Source: Brachypterus glaber
Taxonomy: Eukaryota; Arthropoda; Insecta; Coleoptera; Kateretidae
NCBI GenBank assembly: GCA_958510825.1
Contig: OY294045.1
Location: 8,173,916 to 8,237,915, forward strand
Length of the DNA: 64,000 bases
Reading direction: 5' to 3'
Part shown: piece after piece, positions 32,801 through 45,348 of the stretch
Layout: the number at the start of each line of letters is the position of its first letter
Position numbering within the stretch: position 1 is the first letter of the stretch
Notes under the pieces: generated by a model
The model's input: only the letters and a program-made list of their open reading frames with translations
Database searches by the model: none
Told to the model about the DNA's origin: nothing
Position numbers and translations under genes: made by a program

Positions 32801-33061
32801 ATATCGCCTTGTAAATTCCGAAACGTCGTATCTGAAAAATGACCACTTAACAGATATAACAAATTATCCTTTCCTAGACAATTAATAAGGTATTTATTTA
32901 GAACTTTATTAATTATGTATAAACAAGAATAAGTTCTTATTCATATAAATTAGTCAATTATTGAATAACTACCCTACTAATTCCATAAAAAAGAATAATT
33001 TCTAGTCTCTGGCAAGTTCCCATTTTTTAGATACGATGTTTCGGAATTTACAAGGCGATAT
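32801..33061. mobile_element. Family F-type TIR element without satellite
   Basis: ATATCGCCTTGTAAATTCCG at the left and its inverse at the right, continuing into aaacgtcgtatctgaaaaatg / attttttagatacgatgttt. The same terminal block begins the satellite-bearing family F copies at 19530 and 50885. About 260 bp with an AT-rich centre. This links the 73-bp satellite to a DNA-transposon terminus. Confidence 0.7.
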
Positions 33062-33360
33062 GTTTTAAAAATAAAAATTGATTTTAATTATAACACTTAA
33101 TAATAGTTACCATACTGTTATCGTGTTTAATATTAAATATTTATATTTTATCTAACATAATATGTATAGCTATAATATAATAGTATAATATATTATTATA
33201 GCACTGCAATGCATGTGTAGGTCAACGACACCGGGTTATACAAATAAATGCAGCATGCACCATATAATTTATGTACTAGAACGTTTTTTTGCACCCAGAA
33301 AACATAAAAACAAAATAAAAACCTGATCCATTACAAAACAGTAAAAATGGTATACTTTTA

Positions 33361-33417
33361 CGCACGGATCTGTGGCTACGGTAAATATGTTTGGAATGTG
33401 TGTGCAAGTGGGAGGCT
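33361..33417 (+). repeat. ctgtggctacgg repeat, copy 1
   Basis: atctgtggctacggtaaata .. gaatgtgtgtgcaagtg is shared with 36388-36430 in the same orientation. The matching block is about 50 bp with few changes, in otherwise unrelated flanks. Identity unknown. Confidence 0.55.
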
Positions 33418-33812
33418 CAAACTATAGTTTTGTTTATAATTTTGTTTATATGTCATATAATAAACATATTTAAAACATTTAGGAAATTTATTTTTTTTCT
33501 CCAAAGTTAAACATAATTTCAAAGAAAAACTTAACCCTAAACTAGGATACATAAAAATTAACGTCATTAAAACTCTAATAGCGCGTTGGTCCCAATTTGA
33601 GCCAAAAATATTAATTATCTAAGACATTAATTTAGAACTACACACTATTATTTGGAGATGTATCATATACAAATAGCTGTATGTTTGCTATTTGGGTAGC
33701 GTGCCACCAAACATATGCTTACATATGTTAATATGATATCTAATTACTACTTAATACGTATTTGACTTTCCTAGATGTTTCTTCGATGTCTTCATATATC
33801 AATAACTTTATA

Positions 33813-34986
33813 CACGGTGTATTTGAAATAGGGTCGGAAATTTTAACTGATGATTCTACATCATAAAATATGACAAAAAGTTTCTATAAACATATGTCTA
33901 AAAATGCGTCATAAGGGAGCTACGCCCCTTTGAAATTAGCTAAAAAAATCGGTTTTTATTTAATAACTCAGGAACCCTTTGATATATATCAACAAGGTTT
34001 TGCACGTCAACTAATCCTACCAAGGCCCGTTTTTATGTGTTATTTTCATCTACTTATTTCAACCAGGGGTGTGCGAAACGGGGGGGCTTATCAGTTTTTT
34101 GTCCCAAACTTTTTTCTGTGTAACTTTTTTGCAATTTTATTTTTGAAATATGATTCCTCAGGTCAAAATACATAAAAAAGGTACTCTTGTTGTAATACTG
34201 TAGGATTAACCGTTTTCGAGAAAAATTCATTTGAATGTGAAATTCCACGGTTCGAGAACGAAAAATTAAATACTAAAATGTCGAAAAAAAAAACTTTAAT
34301 GATGCAATGTTATTCTACATCAAAAACTAAGAAAAAAAGTTTCCATACATGTAGGTCGAAAAAACGATTTTAAAGCTACCATAGCGCTTTAAAAATGGTG
34401 CATATTTAGGAGACCATAGCTCCATTAGGATTGATTTTTGGAAGTACCTGTATATGAGGTTTTTTTCTTAGTTTTTAATGTAGATTCGCCCTGCATCATT
34501 AAAATTTTGGTTTTCAACATTTTAGTATTTAATTTTTCGTCCTCGAACCGTAGAATTTCACCTTCAAATGAATTTTTCTCGAAAACGGTTAATCCTACAG
34601 TATTACAACAAGAGTACCTTTTTTATGTATTTTGATCTGAGGAATCATATTTCAAAGATAAAATTTCAAAAAAGTTACACAGAACAAAGTTTGGGACAAA
34701 AAACTGATAAGCCCTCCCCGTTTCGCACACCCCTAGTTGAAATAAGTACATGAAAATAACACATAAAAACGGGCCTTGGTAGGATTAGTTGACGTGCAAA
34801 ACCTCGTTGATATATCTCAAAGGGTTCCTGAGTTATTAAATAAAAACCGATTTTTTTAGCCACTTTCAAAGGGGCGTAGCTCCCTTATGACGCATTTTTA
34901 GACATATGTTTATAGGAACTTTTTGTCATATTTTATGATGTAGAATCATCAGTTAAAATTTCCGACCCTATTTCAAATACACCGTG
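33813..34986. mobile_element. Family A palindromic DNA transposon, copy 4
   Basis: The ends are CACGGTGTATTTGAAATAG and its inverse, flanked by TA (33811-33812, 34987-34988). It is the same plan as 17039-18170, but the centre is longer because it keeps a ttatttctacatcaaaaact and gtaggtcgaaaaa segment also present at 49490-49540. Mirror ORFs in the arms are not genes. Confidence 0.88.
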
Positions 34987-35229
34987 TATAGAAATGTGAA
35001 AGGTAATAAACTTCAAATATATTTAAAATGAATTAAAATATATCTTGCAAATAAAACGAAAGGATTATACAACAATTAAAAGAATTTAATTTAAATGAAA
35101 AATAAAAAAAATAATAATAAAATAATTTAATTTATTATGATAAGTTAAGCTTAAAATAGTATTTTACCCTTCAGACACATCTATTCCCGCGACTCTATAT
35201 TATAATTTAATTTTTACATATTACATTAA

Positions 35230-35982
35230 CCCTTAAATTCCCAAGACCCAACTTTACTAGACGACTACATATTCTCTAATCCCCCGTTTGTGACCATATT
35301 TCCAAAAACAGGCAAAATGTCTCTCCCCAAATATGCCGATATACCAGTCATAAAACTATTAACATAAATATATCTGAAGAGCTTACTAACAAAATGTATA
35401 CTAAAAATATTAACTGAAAAATTTAATTAAAAGAAATGATTAAAAAAACTACTTCTACATTATATTAATTTTCATGTCATTGATTCAAAGTAAAAAAAAA
35501 AACATTTGCACAAAAAGTCTCTAATAATTGCCAATATCTAAAACAACATCATTAAAGATATTCCGATATTTATTAATTAAGAAAACCCAATTAACTAATT
35601 AATTAGTCCGATAAAAATGTATACGTTTTATATGTAAACGCCTCAATGAAGCAAAATCCAAGAGTAACAAATATAAAAAGAAGACTTCTTGTTTAGAACA
35701 ATAAGTTTCTCACTTTCTTAGAATAATAATAAAATAAAAATACTCAACATATACAGGGTGACCCCACTGTTACAAAACAAAACATAATAAAATACTAACC
35801 TAAATAAAAGGCATGTAGAAAATTTTAAAAATATGTAATTTAAGTGAGCACTAAAAACAATAAACAATAAAGCACTATAAACAATAAAAAAAAAATATAA
35901 GAAATGCTTCATTTTATAATATTAACTTCTTATTAATTATTTAAATCGCCTAGTCTGTTGGACGACGCAGACCGATTAAGGG
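35230..35982. mobile_element. piggyBac-like MITE (TTAA target)
   Basis: TTAA flanks both ends (35226-35229, 35983-35986). The termini are CCCTTAA and TTAAGGG; just inside, a gacgac block appears at each end. TTAA duplication with CCCTT-type ends is the piggyBac hallmark. The AT-rich 753-bp interior has no transposase. A short cagggtgacccc near 35755 resembles another transposon end. Confidence 0.65.
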
Positions 35983-36380
35983 TTAATCTAATAACGTTAG
36001 TTTTAATTAAATTAACAGTGACTTGTGAATAATTTTAAAGAAATTTCTATTTTTACTGAAACCTTTTCATCCTCGCAATTCTTTGTACTGAACAATGTTA
36101 ATATTTTTATTACCTTTTGTAATTAAGCCATAAAAATGTCAAGGTATTAAAAATTGTTATAATTATAATCATGCATTTTTACAACATACATGTATAAATT
36201 GTAATAATATAGTAATATATTCAGAAAGGAAATATGATTCTTTTTTACTGGGAATAATTATAATTAACATTTTTTTATTTTTAATGTCCTTTACTTCTAA
36301 GGCGTAAAAAGAGGGTTAATAGTTTTACGTACTTCGGGGGACCCAGATAGTAGTTCTTTACGAAACTCAGTATACTTTGA

Positions 36381-36437
36381 CTCACGTATCTGTGGCTACG
36401 GGAAATATGTGAAGAATGTGTGTACAAGTGCAGGCAC
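36381..36437 (+). repeat. ctgtggctacgg repeat, copy 2
   Basis: Partner of 33361-33417. It continues into caggcacgcacgcc, slightly less AT-rich than the surroundings. Confidence 0.55.
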
Positions 36438-36558
36438 GCACGCCTTATAACGCTTTTTACGGAAAGAAGAAAGCGCGAATGATTCCTCCCCATTTCGTCG
36501 GAGACTTTGTTCCATGCGGAGAACTATACCTTGCGATAAGGTGAAGCAATAAAGTTAA

Positions 36559-37720
36559 GGTTTCCTCCAAAATTCGCAGTCGCTGACGACTGCGACCGGG
36601 TAGCCGCGACCAGGTCGCCACGACCCTACATGTTTTCCTCGGTCTAGCCAGTAGCCAGTCGCCATTCTGGCCGTTTTATAAACAGCTGTTGTTTTGTTTA
36701 CTTTTAAACTAATTTTCATTAATATAAATAAAATGTTTAATAAAAATCTGAAAAAATCGCATTTGTTAGCACACAAAAATTAAAAATTAAAAAACCTTGA
36801 AAAAATTGTTAAAAAAATTAAAAAATATATAGTCGAATAGAGAATTTTATTTTCTTTAAAATGATATATATATATAACAAAACCCTCCTTTCCATTAAAA
36901 AACTCCCCCATGCCCCTGCCCAAATTTTAAGAGCTGAAAGTAATATATAAGCTAAAAAATAGCTTAAGTTGTCTTATTTAACAGTTCTAAATTTGAAGTC
37001 GATATCTCAACTCGTTTAAAAGTTAAGAAGGGGGGAGTGACTTTTGAACCGCACTGTATACAAATTTACAACCAATGGATAACCAGATCCTGTCACAATG
37101 GATAACCAGGCACAGGTTCTGGCAGCCAGGATCCTTAAAGTATATTAACAATCAGAACAAAATCATAAAATATTCACAAAACGTAGAACGCAATAAATTA
37201 ACGATCAGATCTAAACCTAACTTATTTGTGACTTTTATCTGAATCAAACCAAATAAAATAAAATAAATATACGAATTGTACTAATTTAACAACTAAAAGA
37301 CAGTTATTTAATTTAAAAAAAAAATATTGAGCATTGGGTACGAAAAATAATAAAAAAAACGAATAAAAAACAAAAAAAAAACGTTTTAAAACAATGTTTT
37401 TAAACAACGTATTAAACAAAACAGTTTTTAACATCCCTACAAGTACAAATTATTACATACCTGCCATAACTATTTCTACTTTGCTGTGGAATGAAAAAAA
37501 TAAACACTTGTCACAGCGCACACCTGTTCACACACTGTCAAATTCGTAGCGAATTGGTCGTGCCTCTGCACCCGGAGCGGTCAAGCGACCGGCGTCCAAA
37601 CGAACGACTCGGTAGCAGCTAGGAAAACAGGGACTTTTAAAATGCATTGGAGATGTCTTAACGACTCGGTCGCGGCTACCCAGTCGCAGTCGTTAGCGAC
37701 TGCGAATTTTGGAGGAAACC
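36559..37720. mobile_element. GGTTTCCTCC-ended element with CpG-rich arms
   Basis: GGTTTCCTCCAAAATTCGCA at the left faces its inverse at 37701-37720. The arms continue through gtcgctgacgactgcgac / gtcgcagtcgttagcgac and gggtagccgcgacc / cggtcgcggctaccc. These arms are strikingly CpG-rich against the local background. A half copy of family I occupies 36830-37065. No transposase. The target duplication is unclear. Confidence 0.7.
36830..37065 (+). repeat. Family I, right-end fragment 1
   Basis: Matches the right half of 41720-42957: aattttatttt.tttaaaatga, ccccatgcccctgcccaaat, aagttgtcttatttaacagt, aagtcgatatctcaactcgt, then gtgactttt..accgcactg followed by TA. Internal to the element at 36559-37720. 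Confidence 0.7.
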
Positions 37721-38069
37721 AAGACTTTAGCCAGTTTGCGGACGAAGCGAATAGATTTGAGCCAAGTGATGATTTTTTCCAGTGCATAATGCGTTTATCA
37801 AAAATCAAATATTAAAAGCGTTTGTTTTTCCAGTCTATAGATATTTAGATTAACCTACCTCTAAATTGACTATAAGTTATATATCACTAATTAAATTTCC
37901 TAATAGCTGAACTTCAATTTCCCATCGTTACGTATCCAATTTACGCAGTTTCCTGGAAATACTAAACTCAACATCATAATAATCTCTTGGTATTATCTAA
38001 GAATATTGTAATATAATATATACATTATCTCCATTATCTCCGTTTTATAAACTGTATACACTATACACT

Positions 38070-38619
38070 ATAATAGTATATTACATAACTAGTGTGGAAA
38101 GTGGCATATTTCACTCGAGAGGGAAGGTTTACGAACGAGCCGCTAGGCGAGTGAGGAAACCCGACGAGTGTATGAAATACACTTTTCAACGAGTTATGTA
38201 CACTATTTTTCCTACCATCCCGAAAAAATATGATATTTATTTATTTTAAAATTTTCTAATTTTTATTAATTTTTAAGAAAAGCAAAGCACAAAATAATTA
38301 TAAAGAGCATACAAATTTATTTATGTAGGTATGTCAAACAGGAAATATTATTTTCATTTAGCTTCAGTTTTCTTGGTTTTATATTTAATACAATACATAG
38401 CTGTTTAATGGGTTGCCTATTCCTAAATAAATGCAAACTTGAGTTTGTCTATTAAATTAGATTTCTAATATGCTGCCATATAAAACAGTAAAATTTTACT
38501 GTTTTACATTTTATAAGAAAAATACTGTGTATTTTTATGTTTTTTTATGTAATATAAGGTAACTAAATTAAAAATTAACTAATTTTTATATGATCTAGAC
38601 TGTCTAGACTAGACAGTTA
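38070..38619 (+). repeat. Family J repeat, copy 1
   Basis: About 540 bp that match the reverse complement of 59720-60258. It opens with a foldback (ataactagtgtggaaagtg .. cgagttatgta) whose tip is cgaacgagccgctaggcgag. It continues through aggtatgtcaaacaggaaat, gggttgcctattcctaaata and aaaacagtaaaattttactg, and ends in tgtctagactagacag. No ORF is preserved in both copies. Confidence 0.75.
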
Positions 38620-40399
38620 AAACATTTTTATTATAAAAACAGATGTACACTATTATCCAAAAATTACCAAAACAATAAATAAAGTAAACTACCAATGGTT
38701 GTCTAAACAAAAATCAATTTACAATTTTAATTATATAATAAATTTAGAGTATGGTAGGCAAATACATAAAATAAAATATAAAAACTATAAAAACTATACC
38801 GACAGAGCCGGATTACAAAATTTTGAGCCACTTGATTTGAATATTACGTACTTTACATTACATTACAAAAAAAATAAGAAAAAAGTAACATTTGTGAAAA
38901 GAAAACTTTCTGGACCACCCTAATAATGACACGAATAACACAAATAAACCTTTTTCAGGGAGGCAACAGAACTATTTTCTCTGAAAGGTGAAAAGAGTTC
39001 AAGAAACTTTTTTAACGAGGTCTTCAACACAAACGTTAACGATTTTGTAACAGGATATTGCCCCAATTAAAACTTTGTGTTACTAACAGGAAACTAAATA
39101 CAAGGAGTCTACAACGTCAATAACATTAAACTAAATTAGTAATAAACGATTGATTTTAAATTTCCAAAAATAATTTAAAAATGAATAAAATTTTCGAAAA
39201 TGGACTCTAGTTACCAAGTAATTACAGTTCCAAGGATGTTATGATTTTTTACGATATCAGGTTACTGCAAAATTATCAAACATGTATGGGTTAATTACTT
39301 CCAATACTGGGATGAAAATTCTCCACAATTTTTTTTAATTGCACATTTGCACCTTCCGAAATTTTGACCAATAAATAAAAACGAATCAAACAATTCTCTT
39401 ATGACAGGTATAGAAGCCACAAACAATTAATTTTTTTGAAAAAGTTTTGTGAATTAATTACCAAGCAATGTTACCTTTAGAAAAAATTGCATAATTTTGA
39501 AAAAAACAGTGTTCCATGAAATATGTATTTTTCGAAAAAAAAATGTGACCCTGCACAAAAAAGGTTACGTATGCGTATTTACGTATTACTTTTTTTTCGG
39601 ATTTTTATGTATATCTGAACTAAAAATATCTATTGAAGTTTGGACTTTCTTACTTAATAATAAAAGTTTGGTTGTTTTTCTATATATGAAAATCGGTATA
39701 AAAAATTATGTGTTTCCTGAAGAGCGAACTAACTAAAGACAACTTTTATCATAAAAAATATCATGAAGGGCCGGATGTGTAACTTTCCGTTTTGTTTATC
39801 TATATAAAAGCCGATTTTTGCGACATATCGTGGTTAACCTAGCGGTTATTGCCTACATCATTAAATTATTTTAAATGACAGTCCTTCCAAAAATTTTCTG
39901 GTCACTGTTGATTTGTTTTACTGGTTGTAATACTGTTAAGTTCTATAAACAAACATATCTAAGGGCTCAAACAGTATACCGGGCGTTTCTTTTTACCTGA
40001 AACTAGATGAAACGTTGCAAGCACCCTGTCAAAATATCGGCACAATTGTACACTAGAGCCATCTAGTTTGCAAATTTCAAACTAGGTGTTTTGTTTGATT
40101 TTAAATTCTGTATCTTTAGAACATTATATTCTAGCAAAAAACTGCATATAACATTTTTTATAGGGCTTAAAAAGAGCTTTTATTTAAAATATAATTTTTT
40201 GAAATCGGGTTATAATTATGTGAGATATGCTAAAAAAAACCTTTTACTGCTTTAAACGCCAATATCTCGAAAACAATGCCTTTTAGGAAAACGTTGTTTA
40301 TAACATTTTTTGACCAATTTAAAATGATCTTTTATATAAGTGCTAAATTAACCAAATACAATAATAATTGCCTTAATTATAAACAAAAAACGCTAAAAA
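38620..40399. other. No gene recognised
   Basis: Long AT-rich tract. ORFs of 60-80 codons occur (for example 38699-38923 and 39497-39736) but are low-complexity Lys/Asn/Phe-rich frames, as expected by chance at this composition. A ctagatgaaacgttgcaagc phrase and tcaaatttcaaactag blocks near 40000-40090 may be old repeats. Confidence 0.45.
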
Positions 40400-40650
40400 T
40401 AGGAGTTTTACCCTATTTTTACCCCCTTACCTCCAATCGTTTACCCCCAAAATCTAATCAGCTCTTCGGAATACTATAAGAAATAATATGCAAAAAAACG
40501 CAAGTCGATATCTCATGTAAAAATGGAGTTAGAGAGTTTACACCCAGACAGACAGACAGGCAGACAGACTGACGCAATATATTTTTTACTGATTTCGACT
40601 CAGAATGGTCTAAAACGTCGAGAAATGTGAAAAAAACGTGGTCAAAGATT
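40400..40650 (+). repeat. Family G-related repeat, copy
   Basis: Shares taccccc, caaaatctaatcag, cttcggaatactataag, gcaagtcgatatctcatgta, a GACAGACAGACA run and ggtctaaaacgtcgagaaa with 25250-25918. It is the uninterrupted reference for the MITE insertion at 25919. The segment upstream to 40100 (tagcaaaaaactgcatataa and aatatctcgaaaacaa) also matches 25540-25690. Confidence 0.6.
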
Positions 40651-41719
40651 TTGACTTTTCGGCAAAGATTTCAATACATCGCCACTGTTAGTAGCACTAA
40701 GTGCCGATGTAATTTAAATATCTCAAATAATATGCATTTTAGAAAAAAAAATCTAGAACAAAAGTGGTTTAACGGGGAAGCAAAATGGCGTATTTATTTT
40801 TTCCGGATATTTACGTTTTCAAGTCAACTTTGTTTTTTTTAAACAGAAACATGTATTTTTTTTAGTGCTATTTAACTCCCCAAAAAAAAAATAAAAATGT
40901 TTGTAAAAAACTTTTCTTGATCGGAATATTAGTTTAGGGGAATGAGGAAGGAAGGGAGTCAAAAATGGCAAAAATATCGTAATTAATGGATGGTCCCTTA
41001 CTTACGTTCGCAAAAACGAAGTGGTTACAGGATGGGTTAACTAGTTCGGTTTAATGTTGAATCCGTAGCAACGAACTAACAACTCTTCTCTCTAGAATAC
41101 GCATACCGTTAATATAAAGTATCGCCAACATCTCGGTTTGTTTGTAAACAAATAGTAGCTATACTCAGGCCTGAACAATAACAATTACCAGTAACTGTTA
41201 TTGTTGTCTCTGTTAGAACAAAGCTGTGCGAGTAAGACAGACAAATGTATATGTTGGCTACGTCTTTGTCAGTTTTTACATATGAAATGCCTATTCTAGA
41301 GAGAAAAGTTATTAGTTCGTTGATCCGTAGCCCTTAACACCTAGTACCTAGCCACCTTTGTATCATCATCAATAGTTTGTTTGGGTCTTTAAGAGACAGG
41401 CGCAGCCTATGGCTCATTTATCTAAAAAAAATATTTAATCTGAATTGAAAGTTCCACCTTTGTATTATCTGCAAAAGCCCTTTTATAGCGTCCCTATTTT
41501 CTTCATAATCGGTTAACTACGTCACAAAAAATAGTTCAAATAAAACTATTGGTAAAACCCGTGGCAGGTCAGTGAACCTATTTAACCAGCAAAACTTGCA
41601 CTATACGACCGACGTAGTCTTCCATCGATTACCTTTAACACAGGATTAAATTGTACCAGGAGAGTAGAAATTAGAAAAGGACCTACAAGGCGACAAAACA
41701 ATAAAATATGGCAGATATA
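40651..41719. other. No gene recognised
   Basis: Contains the agtgccgatgtaat repeat at 40683-40714. An inverted phrase (ctcttctctctagaatacg near 41083 and ttctagagagaaaagttatt near 41293) suggests a 220-bp TIR-bounded unit with gttcgtt outside both ends. No ORF with recognisable content. Confidence 0.4.
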
Positions 41720-42957
41720 CAGTGAGGTCCAAAAGTCACTCTCACCCCTCTTAACTTTTACGAGTTCTGATATCGACTTTAAATATGGAGCATGAAATTA
41801 AGAGAACTTAATCTTTTTTTTTGCATATATGCAAAATAATAATAATATAATACTATATATAATATATAAATGTGATATTTTTAACTTTTAAAATGTGGGC
41901 AGGAGCATAAGGGGTTTCAAAAAATTACCGTAATTTCACACAACAATAGTCCAGATTCACATAACTATGGTCCAGCTTCACACCTATATTCCATAACCAG
42001 CGTATTTAAAAAAAAACTGAAAACGTGTTGCTGTATATCCCATATACACCAACTTTCACAAGAAATTGTAAACATTTAAAAATAATTATCCCCTGCCCCC
42101 TGGGGGCCTTGGACTATAGTTGTGTGGCCGGACTATAGTTGTGTGAAATTACGGTATCTATTTTACCATTTGGACTTTTTCAAGGGTTTAAAATAGAAGT
42201 CAAATGAGAATTTTCGACAAAATGAAATAAAAATAAAAATCTTTAGAAAGATAAAAAAATACCGAATGTCCCAACTCTATTTACCCAACGATTTTCTCGA
42301 AAACTTAAAGAGATAATCAAATTCTGCGAATGCCATCTTAAATAAGACAACTCAAACTATCTTTTAGCATACATTTGATACTTTCGACTCTTAAAATGTA
42401 GGCAGGTAGCATGGGGGATTTTTTTTTAATAAAAAGGGGTGTCACGTGATACATCATTTTAAAGCAAATAAAATTCTCTATTGAACTGTATATATTTTTT
42501 TAAACAGTTGTTTTAATGTTTAGAGTTTTCAATTTTTTGTGCTAAAAATGCGATTTTTTAAGTTTTTTTTTGTAAATTTTTATTTGTCAATTAAAATTGG
42601 TTTAAAAGTATAATTTACGTTTTTTCATCATGAAATTAGTCATTTTTAAAAAATTGTTTGTCTTTTTAGAAAAATTTTGACAAAAATACTCATTTTCAAC
42701 CCTATTTTAAACCAAAAAAAAATCTTAAAAAAAAATAATAAATATATAGTTAAATGGAGAAATGATGTATTACACGACCCCTCTTACCATTTAAAAAAAT
42801 GTTCCCCCATGTCCCATGCTCACATTTTAAGAGATAAAAGCATCAAATATATGCTAAAAGATAGTTTAAATTGTCTTATTTAATAGTTCTAAATTTAAAG
42901 TCGATATCTCAATTCGTTCAAAAGTTAAAAGGGGGGGGTGACTTTTGGACCGCACTG
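41720..42957. mobile_element. Family I palindromic DNA transposon, full copy
   Basis: The ends are CAGTGAGGTCCAAAAGTCAC at left and the inverse of CAGTGCGGTCCAAAAGTCAC at right, flanked by TA. The arms share tatcgactttaaat, agataatcaaattc..taagacaac-type blocks and aagagataaaag..atgc. Half copies end at 37057 and 63711 with the same accgcactgtata-type terminus. TA duplication again suggests a Tc1/mariner-like MITE. It carries a nested MITE at 41926-42156. The Asn/Lys-rich 68-codon ORF inside is not convincing. Confidence 0.8.
41926..42156. mobile_element. Nested MITE with TACCGTAATTTCACACAAC ends
   Basis: TACCGTAATTTCACACAAC at the left faces its inverse at the right, followed inward by atagtccag / ggactata. 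The interior repeats the motif (ggtccagcttcacac, ggccggactatag). 231 bp, non-coding. Target duplication not resolved. Confidence 0.75.
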
Positions 42958-43491
42958 TATAGTTAAAAGTAAAAGTAAAAGTCTATTGTTCGCTTGATAG
43001 TTATACGTATTATTTAACTTGATATTTAACAATTTACCAATAAAAAAAAGGACGGTAAAATATTTTAAATAAAAGTTTTTTGTATCCTAATAGAACTATA
43101 GAATGAGGAAACGTCCAAATATCTGAGGTGAAAACACTTTAGGGTGGGGGATATTTCAGCCGAAGTGAGCATGGTTTATAACATTTATTATCCTTCTCAG
43201 TCTCAAAAGTAAAAAACATTGAATAAAACTGTACATTTAAGTTTTTTAAACAAAATGTATTAGATTATATTCGTGTTTATCATGACAACAGCAGTTCAGC
43301 CATCTTGCTTTAAGCATTAATAATGATATTTTAATCGGTGGCGTCATCTAGCGGAAATTAATAATTTAAATTGCAGACCAGTAATAATTAGTTTACTGGT
43401 CTCTATTTTTTATTACAGGTCAGGTCCAGGTGTGGAAAACAGTGGGACAAATCACGTACTTCCCAAACTTTATTAAACCATGTAATTTATG

Positions 43492-44285
43492 TATTAGAAT
43501 AGAATAGAATAGTCATGTATGGCTATATAAAATAGATCTAAAAAGTCATACTTAAAAGCTAAAATACATAATGGTACTTTTTAAAATAGTACAAAAAAAA
43601 ATGTAAATTTAACTGTACATACTTTTAAGTGTTAAAAATAAATAATGTTACATACACAAATAAATATAAAAATTAAGAAAATACATATTCATTTACAGAA
43701 TAAAAACATTTTTCCAGAAGAAATCTTTTAACTTCTTTTTTAAAATTGTTAGGATTAGGTATATCCCGTAAATTTTTTGGTAATTTATTATAAAGTTGTA
43801 TACATTTGTATAACGGGGATTTTTTAATAAAGCTAGTTTTGTGCTTTGGAATGCGCAAATCGAAACCAGATAGGATAGAAATGCACGTCCGAATTAACTA
43901 TAAACTTAGTATAGTTACGTTTGACAAAAAGGACGCATCTGTAAATAAATAAACTAACAACTGTAAGAATATTTTTATGTTTAAAGGCTTCTTTGCAACT
44001 TTACCTAAACTCCAAATTAAAAATTAAACGCACAAGCTTTTTTTGTGCAATAAGGACTCTATAAATACTCTTAACACAACCCCAGCTGATTACATTGTAA
44101 GATAAATATGAGAATGCTAAAGATTAATAAATATTTAACAGTCCTGCCTCATTTAGATCGTCTCTCATCTTTGAAACAGCAAAGTACGCACTGTTTAGTT
44201 TTTTGCATACAAAATTAATGTGACTCTCCCAAGAAAGATTGCCATCAAACATTACGCCTAAGAATTTGGTATTTTCACTAAATGT
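43492..44285 (-). pseudogene. Decayed non-LTR reverse transcriptase C-terminus, copy 1
   Basis: Read from 44281 on the minus strand: SENTKFLGVMFDGNLSWESH, then INFVCKKLNSAYFAV, later SYNVISWG and AQKKLVRLIF. The final piece (43858-43673) contains RIPKHKTSFIKKSPLY and LYNKLPKNL. The FLGV..D..L.W..H block, the SYxxxxWG block and the YNKLP block are the thumb and C-terminal landmarks of jockey/CR1-like reverse transcriptases. Stops and frameshifts break it between these pieces. The 3' end is a (TATTC)n tail, seen as tagaa repeats at 43495-43512. 5' truncated, minus strand, dead. Confidence 0.85.
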
Positions 44286-44738
44286 AATAAGTACATTAAA
44301 GTTGATAATGCTTATACATATACATACATATACAGTTTCGAATAAAATACTTTTAATGAAGTTCAGCAGGAAGGAAGTTAGATATTTCTAAAAGCATTAA
44401 CATTTGGTTTGGCTTGCATTTTTAAAATTTCATTAGGTTCCCTTTTAGTATTCTAGTAAAGGGATGAATTTCCGGACCCGAAAAGTTTTAAATTTTATCT
44501 GGGTAATAGAATACTGGTAATTAAATTTATATTGCCCAATTTTTCCTTCTCTTGATTAAAAATTATTAATTTACGTATTTACAATTTAGAATTTGTTGCT
44601 GCTTATGTGACTTTTCAGTTTTAGCGTTATCGGTTTTAAAATTAAACGTTGTAAATATTGCCTAAGGCTTATAAAATAAAAGAAATGTTCAAGATGTTTA
44701 AAATGTTCAAAACTGAGCCAACATATCATGATATTATA

Positions 44739-45348
44739 TCAGGTAATATATTGACTTGTATCGAGATTATTAAAATTGAATGAAGTGTATTCTGAGATAG
44801 AATAAAAACATTTGCTGATTAGAAAGGATTTAACAGCTCTTTTAAGTTTATTTAATGTTAAGTTACGCATAGATAGTGGCAGTTTGTTCTGTTTATTCTG
44901 TGTAGATTAACGTGTTAATTTAAATTACTTCTGGTAACTAGATTATTGCGAATTAGCCTAGTTTCATACGAGTTAATATTTTCCTTAACATATGTGAGAG
45001 ACTGACAGATATAAAGACTTGCGAGGGTAAGGATGTTAAGGTCCATAAAAGCCTGCTTGCAGTCAGCTTGATATGGAAGATTTTTATGATTCTTATAGCG
45101 CGTCTTTGTATTTTAAATACATTTTCTATATTAGGTGAGTGACCCCATACCAGAAGGGCATAAGATATTCGAGACTAAACTAGTGAATGAAAAGCCAATA
45201 GTAAAAGATGGTTTGAGACAATGTCTTTGAGCCTGCGCAGTACAAATACATATTTAGATACATTTGAAGAGACAGCTGAGGTGTGATCAGCCCAAGTTAG
45301 ACCTGTGTCTAATTTTACACCCAAGAATTTAACGCTGTTTGCTAAATT
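44739..45348 (-). pseudogene. Decayed non-LTR reverse transcriptase C-terminus, copy 2
   Basis: From 45348 on the minus strand: VKFLGVKLDTGLTWADHTS, LLAFHSLV, SRISYALLVWGHSP, FKIQRRAIRIIK and, after shifts, NILTLASLYI in another frame. It ends with LKRAVKSFLISKCFYS and a stop near 44739. The landmarks match those in copy 1 and in 47530-48269, but the sequence differs enough to be another family. Several frameshifts and stops. 44286-44738 would be its 3' UTR. It lies directly upstream of copy 1 in the same orientation. Confidence 0.82.
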
